Source: CAYRTV01 sp046483285
GTDB taxonomy: Bacteria; Acidobacteriota; Aminicenantia; Aminicenantales; Aminicenantaceae
Assembly: GCA_046483285.1 (NCBI GenBank)
Contig: JAWODN010000036.1
Span: forward strand, 1 to 33,791
Direction: 5' to 3'
DNA: 33,791 bases
This document shows positions 15,347-24,198 of this stretch, piece by piece. The notes beneath the pieces were generated by a model. That model saw nothing but the letters and a program-made list of their open reading frames with translations, did not search any database and had not been told where the DNA came from. Position numbers and translations under genes: made by a program. The first letter of the stretch is position 1; each line of letters begins with the position of its first letter.

Positions 15347-15775
15347 TTATTTTACTAGATCGGCTAATTCTTCCGGAAGGAGATTTTTAATTTTCTCTTT
15401 TTCTCCGGTATCTTCAAATTTATCAAATATTTTTTCAAGGATGGTTTTTACCATATCCTGAATGCTGCCTTCAATCTGATAAAAAAACTTAGTCCGGATT
15501 TCTTCCATAAATTCCTGCCGGTCTATCTTTTTGGGCACATCGGAAGGCCTCCAGCCGTCAAAGTAAATTCCTTTAACCAGCAGAGGCAGCTGGGAAGCAA
15601 AATGAACACTTTCATTTACCGGGAGACGGTCTCTGAATTCGTGCAGAACTACGCGCAGGGCTTGATAGGCTTGGTCGCGCCGGTTTGTCCAGCCCATAGC
15701 ATCCTCAATTTCTTTTAATAGCTCATTGGTTTTTTGTAAAGTCGCATCAAAAGTTTTTTCTCCAGTGAAAGCCAT
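15347..15775 (-). CDS. DUF2267 family protein
   Basis: This 142-residue cytoplasmic, all-helical protein matches DUF2267. It has an opening F...L.KTNELLKEIE helix, DQAYQALRVVLHEFRDRLPVNESVHFASQLP and LVKGIYFDGWRP. The conserved core is the stretch in which Ala-Leu-Arg-x-Val-Leu-x-x-Leu-Arg-Asp-Arg-Leu recurs in the family. The biochemical function is unknown; relatives are often found with stress and envelope genes. The ATG at 15775 is preferred because AGGAGG lies seven bases upstream. An ATG six bases earlier abuts that site. It is monocistronic with its own promoter. Confidence 0.85.
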   Translation of the reverse strand: MAFTGEKTFDATLQKTNELLKEIEDAMGWTNRRDQAYQALRVVLHEFRDRLPVNESVHFASQLPLLVKGIYFDGWRPSDVPKKIDRQEFMEEIRTKFFYQIEGSIQDMVKTILEKIFDKFEDTGEKEKIKNLLPEELADLVK

Positions 15776-15832
15776 AGTCATACCTCCTTTTAAATTTTTC
15801 CTGAATTTATCCTGTTCCCCATTCTCTATTTA

Positions 15833-15861
15833 ATGTTATCAATTGAAATAAACCTGGTCAA
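15833..15861 (-). promoter_or_regulatory. Candidate promoter of the DUF2267 gene
   Basis: On the minus strand TTGACC (15861-15856) and TAACAT (15838-15833) are separated by 17 bases, about 58 bases before the ATG. The rest of the gap to 16000 holds an 8-base C run and two near-copies of CCCCAATTGTC but no gene. Confidence 0.45.
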
Positions 15862-16000
15862 CTACCAGGGTCAGGTATTAAATCTGCCCCCCCCAATTGT
15901 CGATCCCCAAATTGTCAGCTTGAATCAAGCGAAAAAACCGAATAAACTGAATGAGCAAGAATTTTTGTTTTCGAAATAAACCGGCCTATTCAGGAAAAAA

Positions 16001-16072
16001 GTGAAGCGCCGCGACTTCCTCGCCGCAGCTCCGACATCTGCGGTCATCCCGGCCCGTTCATCATTCAGGCTA
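16001..16072 (+). repeat. 72-bp dispersed intergenic repeat, copy 2
   Basis: This segment aligns gap-free to 364-435 with about 83% identity. It ends 23 bases before the VIT1 gene start, so it would be carried in that gene's leader. Confidence 0.75.
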
Positions 16073-16095
16073 ATGGGTCAGATGAGGAGAGTCCT

Positions 16096-16998
16096 ATGAA
16101 TAATAAAATTAAACACACTCCGGTAAACGCGATAGACCAGGATGTGAAGTCAAAAATTATGGCCATGCAGAAAGGAGAAATCACGGAATTTTATATTTAT
16201 AAGAAACTTTCACAATCCATGAAAAGTAATAAAAATCAAGAGCTCCTTCACCGCATATCCGGGGAGGAGCTGCATCATCACAATATATGGAAGAAATATA
16301 CCGGGGAGGAGCCGAAACCAAACCGGATCAAAATTTGGCTGTACTATTTGATTTCCAAAGTGTTCGGATTGACTTTCAGCATTAAGATGATGGAGGGAGG
16401 CGAGACAAAGGCTCAGGAAAAGTATGCGGAGATCGGCAAATTCATTCCGGAAGCTATGGATATCGCTCAAGAGGAGAGTGTTCACGAAAGAAATCTCATC
16501 AACATGATCGATGAAGACCGGCTGAAATACACGGGTGATATGGCGCGGGGACTGAATGTCGCGGTGGTCGAGCTCACCGGACTTCTCGCGGGGCTGACAT
16601 TAGCGCTTCCTGAAAAAAACCTGATCATTCTCACAGGTTTGATTGCCGGCCTGGCTATGGTTTTCTCTGTGGCCAGCACGGAATACCTTGGAGCCCGGAC
16701 CGGAGGAGGCGTTCATAATCCTCTGAAAGCAGGTTTTTACGGAGGATTGACCAATGCGGGCACCGTGGTGTTTCTTTTATCCCCTTATTTAATTTTCGAG
16801 GATTTGTTTGCTTCGGTTGGATTTATGGTCTTCAATGCCCTCGTGATCGTGACTGTTTTCAGTTTTTATATTTCCGTGTCCAAAGAGATACCTTTTCGCA
16901 AAAGATTTTCTGAAATGGTTTTGGTGAGCCTGGGGGTGGCTTTCTTATCCTTCGTTATCGGGTATTTAGCCCGAATTTTCCTGCATGTGGAAATATAA
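16096..16998 (+). CDS. Ferritin-like/VIT1 fusion, probable iron exporter (MbfA type)
   Basis: The 300-residue protein joins two domains. Residues 14-140 form a rubrerythrin/ferritin-like helical bundle with metal ligands in GEITEFYIY (Glu28, Glu31), GEELHHHNIW (Glu57/58, His61) and EESVHERN. Residues 150-300 are a CCC1/VIT1 membrane domain with about five helices and the LSVASTEYLGAR-like motif (here FSVASTEYLG). This fold combination is known as membrane-bound ferritin A, which exports iron and protects against peroxide. AGGAGAG lies seven bases before the ATG. A Fur or Irr box cannot be pointed out in the leader. It is monocistronic: the next gene is 89 bases away behind repeats. Confidence 0.88.
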   Translation: MNNKIKHTPVNAIDQDVKSKIMAMQKGEITEFYIYKKLSQSMKSNKNQELLHRISGEELHHHNIWKKYTGEEPKPNRIKIWLYYLISKVFGLTFSIKMMEGGETKAQEKYAEIGKFIPEAMDIAQEESVHERNLINMIDEDRLKYTGDMARGLNVAVVELTGLLAGLTLALPEKNLIILTGLIAGLAMVFSVASTEYLGARTGGGVHNPLKAGFYGGLTNAGTVVFLLSPYLIFEDLFASVGFMVFNALVIVTVFSFYISVSKEIPFRKRFSEMVLVSLGVAFLSFVIGYLARIFLHVEI

Positions 16999-17023
16999 GG
17001 GAAGAAAGAAAATAAGAAAACTC

Positions 17024-17045
17024 CGCCATTTTTTAATGAATTCAT
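17024..17045 (+). repeat. 22-bp CGCCATTT repeat, copy 3
   Basis: This segment differs by one base from 6451-6472 and shares 12 of 13 bases with the terminal inverted repeat of the 190-311 element. It sits between the VIT1 gene and the DUF885 operon. Confidence 0.65.
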
Positions 17046-17048
17046 AAG

Positions 17049-17071
17049 GAATAGGTCAGGTTAAATAAATT
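17049..17071 (+). repeat. AATAGGTCAGGTTAA repeat, copy 1
   Basis: GAATAGGTCAGGTTAA followed by ATAAATT recurs at 32980-33001 with one A missing, and in inverted orientation as part of 32728-32761. It ends 16 bases before the DUF885 start codon. Confidence 0.6.
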
Positions 17072-17087
17072 GTCTCAGGAGAGAAGA

Positions 17088-18845
17088 ATGAAACGTCTTT
17101 GCAAATCATTTGCTGTTTTGGGAATACTGGTGATGACGGCCGGCGCGGGGAATGGTTTTTCCGCACCGGATGATATGAAAAACCTTTGTGATGAGTATGT
17201 GTCGGCGTGGAAAGCGTTTTATCCCTCCCGGGCCTTTTCCCTGGGTTTCCATGGGTCGGTTTTTTATTTTGAAGATTTTTCTCAAAAGAATATCCGCAGC
17301 TGGATCGGGTATAACCGGGAAGTTATGAACACTATTGATGAAGTCATGCCGGTGCTGTCCGTGGATCAAAGGATCAATGCCAGGCTTTTGCGGTCCCGGA
17401 TTTTATCCGAATTGGATCAATGGGAAAAGGAGGCGCCCCATAAAAATTCCCCGGAATTCTACTCCGGCTATATTTCCCGGGCCGTTTCCCGGGTGCTGGA
17501 TTCGGACATTCTGATGCGGGGGGAAAAAGTGGATTTGATCCTTCAGAGGCTGGAAGGAATCAAAGAGCTGAGTGAGGCGGGAAAACAGATGCTTGAAGAC
17601 GGGAGTCCGAAGAGCACCCGGAGAAGCGTCGAGAGCCTGGAAAGATCGGCGGCTTTTCTTTCGGAGAGTCTTCCCGGAAGGGTCGAAGGATGGCTGGGAG
17701 AGAGAAATCCGGAAGAGTTTAAAAGCGCCTGCCTTCATGCCGCTGAGGAAATCCAAAGCCTGATTTTGTTCATCCGGGAAAAAATCCAGCCCCGCGCTTC
17801 GCTTTCGGACAGTCCGGTTCTGGGGCGGGAAGCGTTCGCGCACAAACTCAAGATTTACACGGACAGCGATCTGACACCGGAGCAGCTGGAAGAAATGGCC
17901 CTGGAGGAAATCCGGGAAACCCGGGCCGTCATGGCGGAGACGGCGGAGGACTATTTGCGGGAAACCTATCCTGAACGCAATCTCCCCGCCGGGGACATGG
18001 CCATGGTGAAGGCGGCCTTGAAGGACATGGAGGAAAACCGGCCTGCAGGTGAACAGGAATATCTCCTGAAGCTGCGGCGTTTTGCTCAGCAGGCGGAAGA
18101 TTTTGTCCGGGAGCATAAAATTGCCACCATTCCGGAAAATCAAACATTGAGCATCGAGCTGGCGCCTGAGAGTGCGGGGGCTATGGCCAGGATCGGTTAT
18201 GTGAGGCCGGCGCCTCCTTTTTCGCCCAATCCCTGGACAACCTGGTTTCTGGCCAACATTCCCGATTCCTTTCCGGAAAAAGAGCGGGAGGATTTCTGGC
18301 GTTCCTTCAACTACCATTTCAAAAAATTCATCGTCATCCATGAGCTGTTTCCGGGACACTACATCCAGTCCAAGCTCACCCGGGAAAACCCTCATCCCGT
18401 CCGGATCCTTTTTCCATACGGGCTTTATTCCGAAGGATGGGCCACCCTTTGTGAGCGGGTCGCTCTGGAGGCGGGCTGGGATGACGGAAACAAACTGACC
18501 CGTTTGGCCCAACTAAGGAAGCGGCTGGAAAACGCCAACCGCGCTTATACCTCAGTGCAGGTCCACTGCCGGGGCTGGGACGAGGAGCAGATTCTGGCCT
18601 TTTCCGTGGAGACCTCGCTTCTGGCGCCGCAGTTCGCCAAAAGCCTTTGGGGGAGGCTGATGAGTTCGCCCATGCAGATCACCTCTTATTTTCTGGGCTA
18701 CCAGAAATTGGATGAGATTTATGAAGCCGAGAAGAAACGTCTGGGTCCCAAGTTCAAAACTCTCGAATTTATGGACACCATCCTGCGGGCCGGCCCGATT
18801 CCTATCGATGAATTCCCCGCCATCTTCGCGAACAGGCGGAATTGA
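17088..18845 (+). CDS. DUF885 family metallo-hydrolase, secreted
   Basis: This 585-residue protein has a signal peptide (about 1-25). The mature part is mostly helical and fits DUF885. The signature HELFPGH (His418 to His424, with Glu419) is followed by a glutamate in SEGWATLCER. Together they look like a gluzincin-type zinc site, and the family is related to M32/M3-like peptidases and carboxypeptidases. The substrate is unproven. The start is the ATG at 17088, since CAGGAGAGAAG lies directly before it; a TTG at 17070 would include the ribosome site in the protein. It opens an operon with a TRAP transporter five bases downstream, suggesting it releases a small acid or peptide outside the cytoplasm that the transporter imports. 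Confidence 0.85.
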   Translation: MKRLCKSFAVLGILVMTAGAGNGFSAPDDMKNLCDEYVSAWKAFYPSRAFSLGFHGSVFYFEDFSQKNIRSWIGYNREVMNTIDEVMPVLSVDQRINARLLRSRILSELDQWEKEAPHKNSPEFYSGYISRAVSRVLDSDILMRGEKVDLILQRLEGIKELSEAGKQMLEDGSPKSTRRSVESLERSAAFLSESLPGRVEGWLGERNPEEFKSACLHAAEEIQSLILFIREKIQPRASLSDSPVLGREAFAHKLKIYTDSDLTPEQLEEMALEEIRETRAVMAETAEDYLRETYPERNLPAGDMAMVKAALKDMEENRPAGEQEYLLKLRRFAQQAEDFVREHKIATIPENQTLSIELAPESAGAMARIGYVRPAPPFSPNPWTTWFLANIPDSFPEKEREDFWRSFNYHFKKFIVIHELFPGHYIQSKLTRENPHPVRILFPYGLYSEGWATLCERVALEAGWDDGNKLTRLAQLRKRLENANRAYTSVQVHCRGWDEEQILAFSVETSLLAPQFAKSLWGRLMSSPMQITSYFLGYQKLDEIYEAEKKRLGPKFKTLEFMDTILRAGPIPIDEFPAIFANRRN

Positions 18846-18850
18846 TATTG

Positions 18851-19324
18851 ATGAAGTTCATCCGGAAAGCCACGGAAGCCGTTATCATTTTCTTATTTGC
18901 GCTTCTCGCGGCCGTGGTGTTCTCCCAAGTGGTGGCCCGGTATCTGTTCAACGCTCCTCCTCCCTGGACAGAGGAGCTGGCCCGGTACTGCCAGGTCTGG
19001 GTTATTCTTCTTACCTCCTCCATCTGCATCCGCAAGGGCAGCCACCTGGCCGTGGATTATTTCAGCCACAAATTCAGCATAGGGACAAAGAGAAAAATAA
19101 ACATCGCAATGAGCGTTCTCATGGTGTTTTATATTATCGTGGTGGTGGTTTTCGGATGGAAATTGATGGTGGTAGGGCGGTATCAGCTCTCTCCGGCCTT
19201 GCAGGTCCAAATGTCTTTTGTTTATGTGATTTTTCCGTTAAGCGGTGTTTTGATGCTGATGGAAGCCGTACTCAAGGCGGCCAGGCTGATGGGGCTTGGA
19301 CAAGAGGAGTCTCCGGAGAATTAG
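18851..19324 (+). CDS. dctQ: TRAP transporter small membrane subunit (DctQ type)
   Basis: This 157-residue, four-helix membrane protein has the family core: VVARYLFNAPPPWTEELARY followed by a second helix and RKGSHLAVDYF. The W-x-E-E-x-x-R pattern is the DctQ signature. The small subunit forms the scaffold between the large subunit and the binding protein. The start is taken at the ATG (18851), with an in-frame TTG nine bases earlier that overlaps the DUF885 stop. No strong ribosome site is visible, so coupling to DUF885 translation is likely. Confidence 0.9.
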   Translation: MKFIRKATEAVIIFLFALLAAVVFSQVVARYLFNAPPPWTEELARYCQVWVILLTSSICIRKGSHLAVDYFSHKFSIGTKRKINIAMSVLMVFYIIVVVVFGWKLMVVGRYQLSPALQVQMSFVYVIFPLSGVLMLMEAVLKAARLMGLGQEESPEN

Positions 19325-19328
19325 CAAA

Positions 19329-20609
19329 GTGGTTATTTTATTTTTATCCATTCTGGTTTTGCTTCTTCTGGGAATGCCCATCGCTTTCGCCCTGGGATTG
19401 GGATCCTGCTTTTCTCTTTTGTCCGACCCCACTCTGCCTCTGGTTCTGGTGCCTCAGCGCATGTTCACGGCCCTGGACTCGTGGCCCATCATGGCCATTC
19501 CTTTGTTTATGCTGGCCGGCGGATTGATGGACAAAGGCGGCATTTCCCGGAGGATCGTGGAATTTTCCAGCGCCTGTTTCGGCTTTATCAAAGGCAGCCT
19601 GGCCATGGTGTCGGTTATGGCTTCGATGATTTTTGCCGGAATTTCCGGCTCATCCACGGCGGATACGGCGGCTGTGGGGTCCATCATGATGCCCGCCATG
19701 AGAAAAAAAGGGTATGATATGGATTTCGCCACGGCGTTGATCGCAGCCGCCGGAGCCATAGGGCCCATCATTCCCCCAAGCATTTTGATGATCCTTATCG
19801 GCTACATCACGGATACGTCTGTGGCCGGTTTGTTTTTAGGCGGAATTATTCCGGGAACGGCTATCGGAATCGCTTTGATGGGGGTCTCTTTTCTGCATGC
19901 GCGGAAAAGGGGCAAAGCCTATCTTCCCACCTCCAAATTCCAGATCCGGGACGTGATGAAGACGGGAAAAAAGGCCCTTCCCGGCCTGGGCATGCCGTTC
20001 ATCATCCTTTTCGGTATCCTGGGCGGTGTTTTCACCGCAACCGAAGCGGCCGCCGTGGCGGTGGTTTACGGGTTGTTAATTGGGATTTTTGTTTACAAGG
20101 AAATAACATTCAAAGACCTGCCGAAAATATTCCTCAAGTCGGCCGAAACATCCTGCATCATCATGTTCATTGCCAGCACGGCCTTTCTTTTTGCCTGGTT
20201 GATCACGGTCAAACAGCTGCCGGCGCATTTAGGTGCTTTTCTCAAAGCCCATATCGGAAACGAGGTGATGTTTTTCGTGCTTCTTAATCTCGTTCTTCTG
20301 GTCATCGGGATGTTCATGGAGAGTTTTTCCGCCATTATCGTTTTTATGCCCATCCTCTTTCCGGTCGCTCAAAGTTACGGGGTGGACCCTATTCATTTCG
20401 GGGTCATCGCCACGGTCAATCTTGCCATCGGGTACATAACACCCCCCTATGGAGCGACCCTTTTTGTATCCTGCGGGATTTCCGGAAGAAATATAAGAGA
20501 TGTGACCCCTAGAATCATTCCTATTATGGCGGCGATGATCGTGGTTTTGCTGATCGTGACATACTTTCCTGAAACTTTTATGTGGATACCTCAAATGGCG
20601 GCCAAATGA
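19329..20609 (+). CDS. dctM: TRAP transporter large membrane subunit (DctM type)
   Basis: The channel subunit has about a dozen helices and 426 residues. Hallmarks are GMPIAFALGL near the start, AIPLFMLAGGLM, FAGISGSSTADTAAVG, AAGAIGPIIPPSI and the late helix GYITPPYGATLF. It uses the sodium gradient, fitting with the sodium-pumping decarboxylase encoded upstream. I prefer the GTG at 19329, four bases after the dctQ stop, because family members normally begin right at the first helix and GGAG lies about ten bases upstream. A TTG at 19296 would add eleven residues and overlap dctQ by 29 bases. Confidence 0.92.
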   Translation: MVILFLSILVLLLLGMPIAFALGLGSCFSLLSDPTLPLVLVPQRMFTALDSWPIMAIPLFMLAGGLMDKGGISRRIVEFSSACFGFIKGSLAMVSVMASMIFAGISGSSTADTAAVGSIMMPAMRKKGYDMDFATALIAAAGAIGPIIPPSILMILIGYITDTSVAGLFLGGIIPGTAIGIALMGVSFLHARKRGKAYLPTSKFQIRDVMKTGKKALPGLGMPFIILFGILGGVFTATEAAAVAVVYGLLIGIFVYKEITFKDLPKIFLKSAETSCIIMFIASTAFLFAWLITVKQLPAHLGAFLKAHIGNEVMFFVLLNLVLLVIGMFMESFSAIIVFMPILFPVAQSYGVDPIHFGVIATVNLAIGYITPPYGATLFVSCGISGRNIRDVTPRIIPIMAAMIVVLLIVTYFPETFMWIPQMAAK

Positions 20610-21634
20610 AAATATTCAAGCTTTTAAGAAATATGGTGATCGCCGGTGTGCTGATCTCCGGCCTTTCATGCCGGGGAGGCGGAGAGAAAATCTATGTGAT
20701 CAAAGCCGGCCTCAGCCAGAGTCCGCATGAACCTCAAGTCAAAGCGGCGGAATTATTCAAACAGACCGTGGAAGAAAAATCATCCGGCAGGGTGCAGGTC
20801 CGGATCTATCCCAACAACCAGTTGGGAAACCAGAGGGATGTGGTGGAAGGCATCCAGCTGGGAACGGTCCAGATGAGCAATGTCGCCAGTGTTATGGCTG
20901 GTTTTGTGAGAGAATTGAATATCTTTGAACTGCCGTTCCTCTTTGAGAACCGGGAGCATTTTTACGCTGTGCTCGATTCTGAGATAGGGGAGAGTCTCCG
21001 GCCCGCCTTCGAAAAGCGCGGATTCCATCTTTTAGGGTATTTTGATGCGGGCGTCCGGCATATCATGACGGTGGGCCGTCCGCTGAACAGCATGGAGGAC
21101 CTGAAAGGCCTGAAGATCAGGACCATGGAAAATCCTCTTCATCTGGCGGCCTTTAAAGCTTTCGGCGCCAATCCCATGCCCATGGCTTACGGGGAATTAT
21201 ACACGGCTCTGGAGCAAGGTGTGATAGACGGGGCCGAGGCGGCCGACACCAATTATTTATCCAAAAAATTTTACGAACCGGCGCGCCATTGGGCCCGGGT
21301 GGGGTGGATTCATCTCATCGAATATGTCATCATGAGCCGGTATTTTTATGAGCAGTTGCCCATCGAATATAAAAAGATCATCGATGACGCAGCCGGGGAG
21401 ATGATCCGAAAAGAGCGTCAGTGGTACAGAGAGGAAGAGAGGAGAGCTCTTATGGAATTGGCGGAAAAGGGAGTCATAATCACAAACCCTGACAGGCATT
21501 CATTTGTGGAGGCCGCACAGCAAGTGCAAAAAGAATGGGCGGAAAAAGTTGGCGGAATGGATGTGATCGAGAGAATCGTTCGATTCGATTACGGCCGGAC
21601 TGAAGAGGACCAAGAAAAGATGGGGAGGAAATAA
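20606..21634 (+). CDS. dctP: TRAP transporter substrate-binding protein (DctP type), lipoprotein
   Basis: This 342-residue binding protein has the DctP fold. Signature pieces are the YPNNQLGNQRDVVEGIQLGTVQM segment, the DLKGLKIRTMENPLH substrate-clamping strand with its conserved arginine, and the PMAYGELYTALEQGVIDGAE helix. The N-terminus (hydrophobic residues then SGLSC) looks like a lipobox with Cys22, so the protein is probably tethered to the membrane instead of freely periplasmic; the -3 residue is atypical. The ATG at 20606 overlaps the dctM stop by four bases. The conserved arginine indicates a carboxylate-containing ligand; the identity is unknown. Confidence 0.9.
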   Translation: MKIFKLLRNMVIAGVLISGLSCRGGGEKIYVIKAGLSQSPHEPQVKAAELFKQTVEEKSSGRVQVRIYPNNQLGNQRDVVEGIQLGTVQMSNVASVMAGFVRELNIFELPFLFENREHFYAVLDSEIGESLRPAFEKRGFHLLGYFDAGVRHIMTVGRPLNSMEDLKGLKIRTMENPLHLAAFKAFGANPMPMAYGELYTALEQGVIDGAEAADTNYLSKKFYEPARHWARVGWIHLIEYVIMSRYFYEQLPIEYKKIIDDAAGEMIRKERQWYREEERRALMELAEKGVIITNPDRHSFVEAAQQVQKEWAEKVGGMDVIERIVRFDYGRTEEDQEKMGRK

Positions 21635-22635
21635 TGGAATATCGCCTTTTAGGCCGAACAGGAGTCAAAATCTCTCCGCTCTGCCTGGGAACAGCGAATT
21701 TCGCCGATCCCACACCGGAAGAGGAGTGTGTGGCTATGGTGAACCGGGCTGTGGAAGCCGGGATCAACCTGATCGATACGGGTGACAGTTATGCCGGCGG
21801 GGAAAGCGAGCGGATCGTGGGCAAGGCCCTGTCAACGAGCCGCATCAGGAAAAAAGTTTTGGTGGCCACCAAAGTTCACTATCCCATGGGTCCCGGCCCG
21901 AATGACCGGGGGAATTCACGGCTTCATATTATTCAGGCCTGTGAAGATTCCCTCCGCCGGCTCAACACGGATTATATCGATATTTATCAGATCCACAGGC
22001 CTTCGCCGGAAGCGGCGGTGGAGGAAACACTGGGGGCTTTGACGGATCTTGTCCGGCAGGGAAAGATCCGGTACGCCGGCTGTTCCACCCATCCGGCCTG
22101 GCAGGTGATGGAAGCGCTGATGGTCAGTGAAAAATACGGCTTCACCAAGTATGTTCTCGAGCAGCCTCCTTACAATCTGCTGGACAGGAGAATAGAAAAT
22201 GAGCTGGTTCCGCTGTGCAAGGCGCATGGTTTGGGGATCATTGCCTGGGCGCCCATGGCCATGGGTGTTCTCACCGGGCGTTATTCTTCCGCTGAAAATT
22301 ATCCCGCGGACTCAAGGGCGGCGCTTCGGGGAGGAATTTATGCGGGGCGGGTTACGGAAAAGGGGATTGCCGTGGGCCGGCGGTTCGTTGAATTGGCGAA
22401 AGAAAGCGGGATGTCTCCAGCCAGGCTTGCTGTATTATGGGTCAAGGACCAGGACGGAATAACCGCTCCTTTGATCGGGCCCCGGAATGCCGGTCAGCTG
22501 GAAGAGCTGCTTCCGGTCGCGGAAATGGAGCTCGAAAAAAATGTCAGGCAAGCCTGCGATGCCTTGGTTCCGCCGGGAAGCGCGGCGGCGGATTTTTTCA
22601 ATTCGGCGGACTGGATGAAGATGAAAATTTTATAA
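21634..22635 (+). CDS. Aldo/keto reductase
   Basis: This 333-residue NADPH-dependent oxidoreductase has a TIM-barrel fold. The catalytic tetrad is complete: Asp48, Tyr53, Lys80 and His121 (in QIHRPSP). The N-terminus MEYRLLGRTGVKISPLCLGT is typical of the YajO/Tas-like (AKR11/12-like) group that reduces small aldehydes or sugars. The ATG shares one base with the dctP stop and GAGGAAATA precedes it, so it is the last member of the DUF885/TRAP operon. It may act on the imported compound. From 22636 to 22746 there are short AT-rich inverted repeats (CAGGT/ACCTG near 22684) that could end both converging transcripts. Confidence 0.92.
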   Translation: MEYRLLGRTGVKISPLCLGTANFADPTPEEECVAMVNRAVEAGINLIDTGDSYAGGESERIVGKALSTSRIRKKVLVATKVHYPMGPGPNDRGNSRLHIIQACEDSLRRLNTDYIDIYQIHRPSPEAAVEETLGALTDLVRQGKIRYAGCSTHPAWQVMEALMVSEKYGFTKYVLEQPPYNLLDRRIENELVPLCKAHGLGIIAWAPMAMGVLTGRYSSAENYPADSRAALRGGIYAGRVTEKGIAVGRRFVELAKESGMSPARLAVLWVKDQDGITAPLIGPRNAGQLEELLPVAEMELEKNVRQACDALVPPGSAAADFFNSADWMKMKIL

Positions 22636-22746
22636 TCTGTACGTGTTAAAAAAAATCCCATAAAAAACCATGCCTTTATAAAACAGGTAAAAACCTGAAT
22701 GATGAAGTTGTTTTTCAGGCTGACTTTGATTTGATAAATCCGGCGG

Positions 22747-24102
22747 TCAATCAATCTTTTCAGCAGGCATTTTCCTTCCGTCTTGATGCAGGACCAATCC
22801 GGTGACGGCACCGTTATCGTCCAGGATGAAATGGATCTCCGCCTTCACAACTGTTAAAAAGAATTCCGTCTCCGAGGAAGGATAAATTTCAACCCGTTGT
22901 TGACCGGTGGCCTGAGTAAATATCCGGGTTCCTTCCTGTGTCACCGATAGAATAAAATCCGGCGCCAGTTGATATTCGCCCACATACCGTTCAAGTATCT
23001 CTTCGGGCAATTCGATGGCAGTTCGTTTTTCAGGAAGATCATACGGTTCTCCGAGTGCGATTGCGGCCAGATCTTTGGTGATTTCGCTGACGGGAGCCGG
23101 AATAATGTTGCTCAAAACAATGATGCATATGTCGTCATCGACAAAGCGGGCCATATTTGATTGGAAACCATTGATGCCGCCTCCATGTGATATGACTTTT
23201 TTATTAAACATCGTACCTGCTGCCCACCCATAGGCATAATTATTCAGAACGGGAGTAAACATTTTTTGAATGAGTTCTCCATTTAGAAGCCGCCCTGTGT
23301 GCAAAACCCGATCCCACTTATAAAGGTCTTCGACTGTTGAATATAATGCGCCGGCCGCATGCGGGATCGACATATCGATATACGAAGCATTCATCAGTTT
23401 GCGGCCGTCAAATTCATACCCGGATGCCCGGTTCGGGATTATTTTCCGGTGATCATCATACCCGGAATTGTCCATGCCGACGGCATCGAATATTTGTTCC
23501 TGCACATAATCGGCATAAGATTTCCCGGTTACTTTTTCAATAATGTATCCGAGGAGTATATAGCCTGAGTTGCTGTATTTGTGCTGACCGCCCGGTTCGA
23601 ACTCGAGCGGATTGTCGCGGAACCGGTCAATCAATTCATCAAGCGTTGAGGGGACCATCATGGTTTCGGTATACTCGGGAAACGATGTGAAGTTCGGTAT
23701 ACCCGCAGTATGCGACATGAGGTGATGAATTGTTATTGTTTCTCCATTCGGGTAATCCGGTATATATTTGGATATGGGATCATGGACCGACAGATCGCCT
23801 TCCTCGTGGAGCTGCATAATAAGCATAGCGGTGAACGTCTTTGTGATCGATCCTAACCGGAATATCATATCCGGTGTATTAACAACACTCAGCTCGTGAT
23901 TGGCATAGCCGTATCCTTTCGAAATAAGGATATCGCCTCCTTTGGCAATAAGCACGGCACCACTGAACCGGTTCGTTTCGAGGTACACACTCAGGTATTC
24001 GTCCACTTTTTCTTCAATGGATAACGATGCGATAAGATGGGATCCAAAAAGAAAAAGGAAAACCGGCAGAAGCAGAAAAGTTTTCCGAATGTTCATCTTC
24101 AT
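22747..24102 (-). CDS. Serine hydrolase of the beta-lactamase class C family, secreted
   Basis: The 451-residue protein has a signal peptide (about 1-26) and a penicillin-binding-protein-like catalytic domain. Its nucleophile Ser85 is in SITK (Ser-x-x-Lys88), the tyrosine motif Tyr176-Ser-Asn178 is present, and HGG in ISHGGGINGF replaces the KTG triad. A small C-terminal beta domain (about 350-451) follows. Members include esterases, D-aminopeptidases and peptidoglycan-linked hydrolases; substrate cannot be told. Two in-frame ATG codons lie at 24102 and 24096. AGGGAGA is 1-2 bases from the first and 8 from the second, so translation may begin at 24096. A perfect TTGACA lies on the minus strand at 24160-24155, a likely -35 box. 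The divergent neighbour is a glycosyltransferase pseudogene. Confidence 0.9.
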   Translation of the reverse strand: MKMNIRKTFLLLPVFLFLFGSHLIASLSIEEKVDEYLSVYLETNRFSGAVLIAKGGDILISKGYGYANHELSVVNTPDMIFRLGSITKTFTAMLIMQLHEEGDLSVHDPISKYIPDYPNGETITIHHLMSHTAGIPNFTSFPEYTETMMVPSTLDELIDRFRDNPLEFEPGGQHKYSNSGYILLGYIIEKVTGKSYADYVQEQIFDAVGMDNSGYDDHRKIIPNRASGYEFDGRKLMNASYIDMSIPHAAGALYSTVEDLYKWDRVLHTGRLLNGELIQKMFTPVLNNYAYGWAAGTMFNKKVISHGGGINGFQSNMARFVDDDICIIVLSNIIPAPVSEITKDLAAIALGEPYDLPEKRTAIELPEEILERYVGEYQLAPDFILSVTQEGTRIFTQATGQQRVEIYPSSETEFFLTVVKAEIHFILDDNGAVTGLVLHQDGRKMPAEKID

Positions 24103-24198
24103 TCTCCCTGTTGTTGCGTTGGCAGCTTACTTCAAAATATGGCTGTTTTGCCGCTGTCAAATTCAATAAATATGGCTTATAAGAGCGGTTGTCATGCT

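Noticed and set aside
17403..18512. 369-codon minus-strand frame opposite DUF885
   Set aside because: It is a shadow frame. The sense strand carries the HELFPGH zinc motif and family features.
18712..19527. 271-codon plus-strand frame across the end of DUF885 and the TRAP genes
   Set aside because: It overlaps three well-supported genes in another frame, and the product is rich in Trp, Cys and Pro with no domain.
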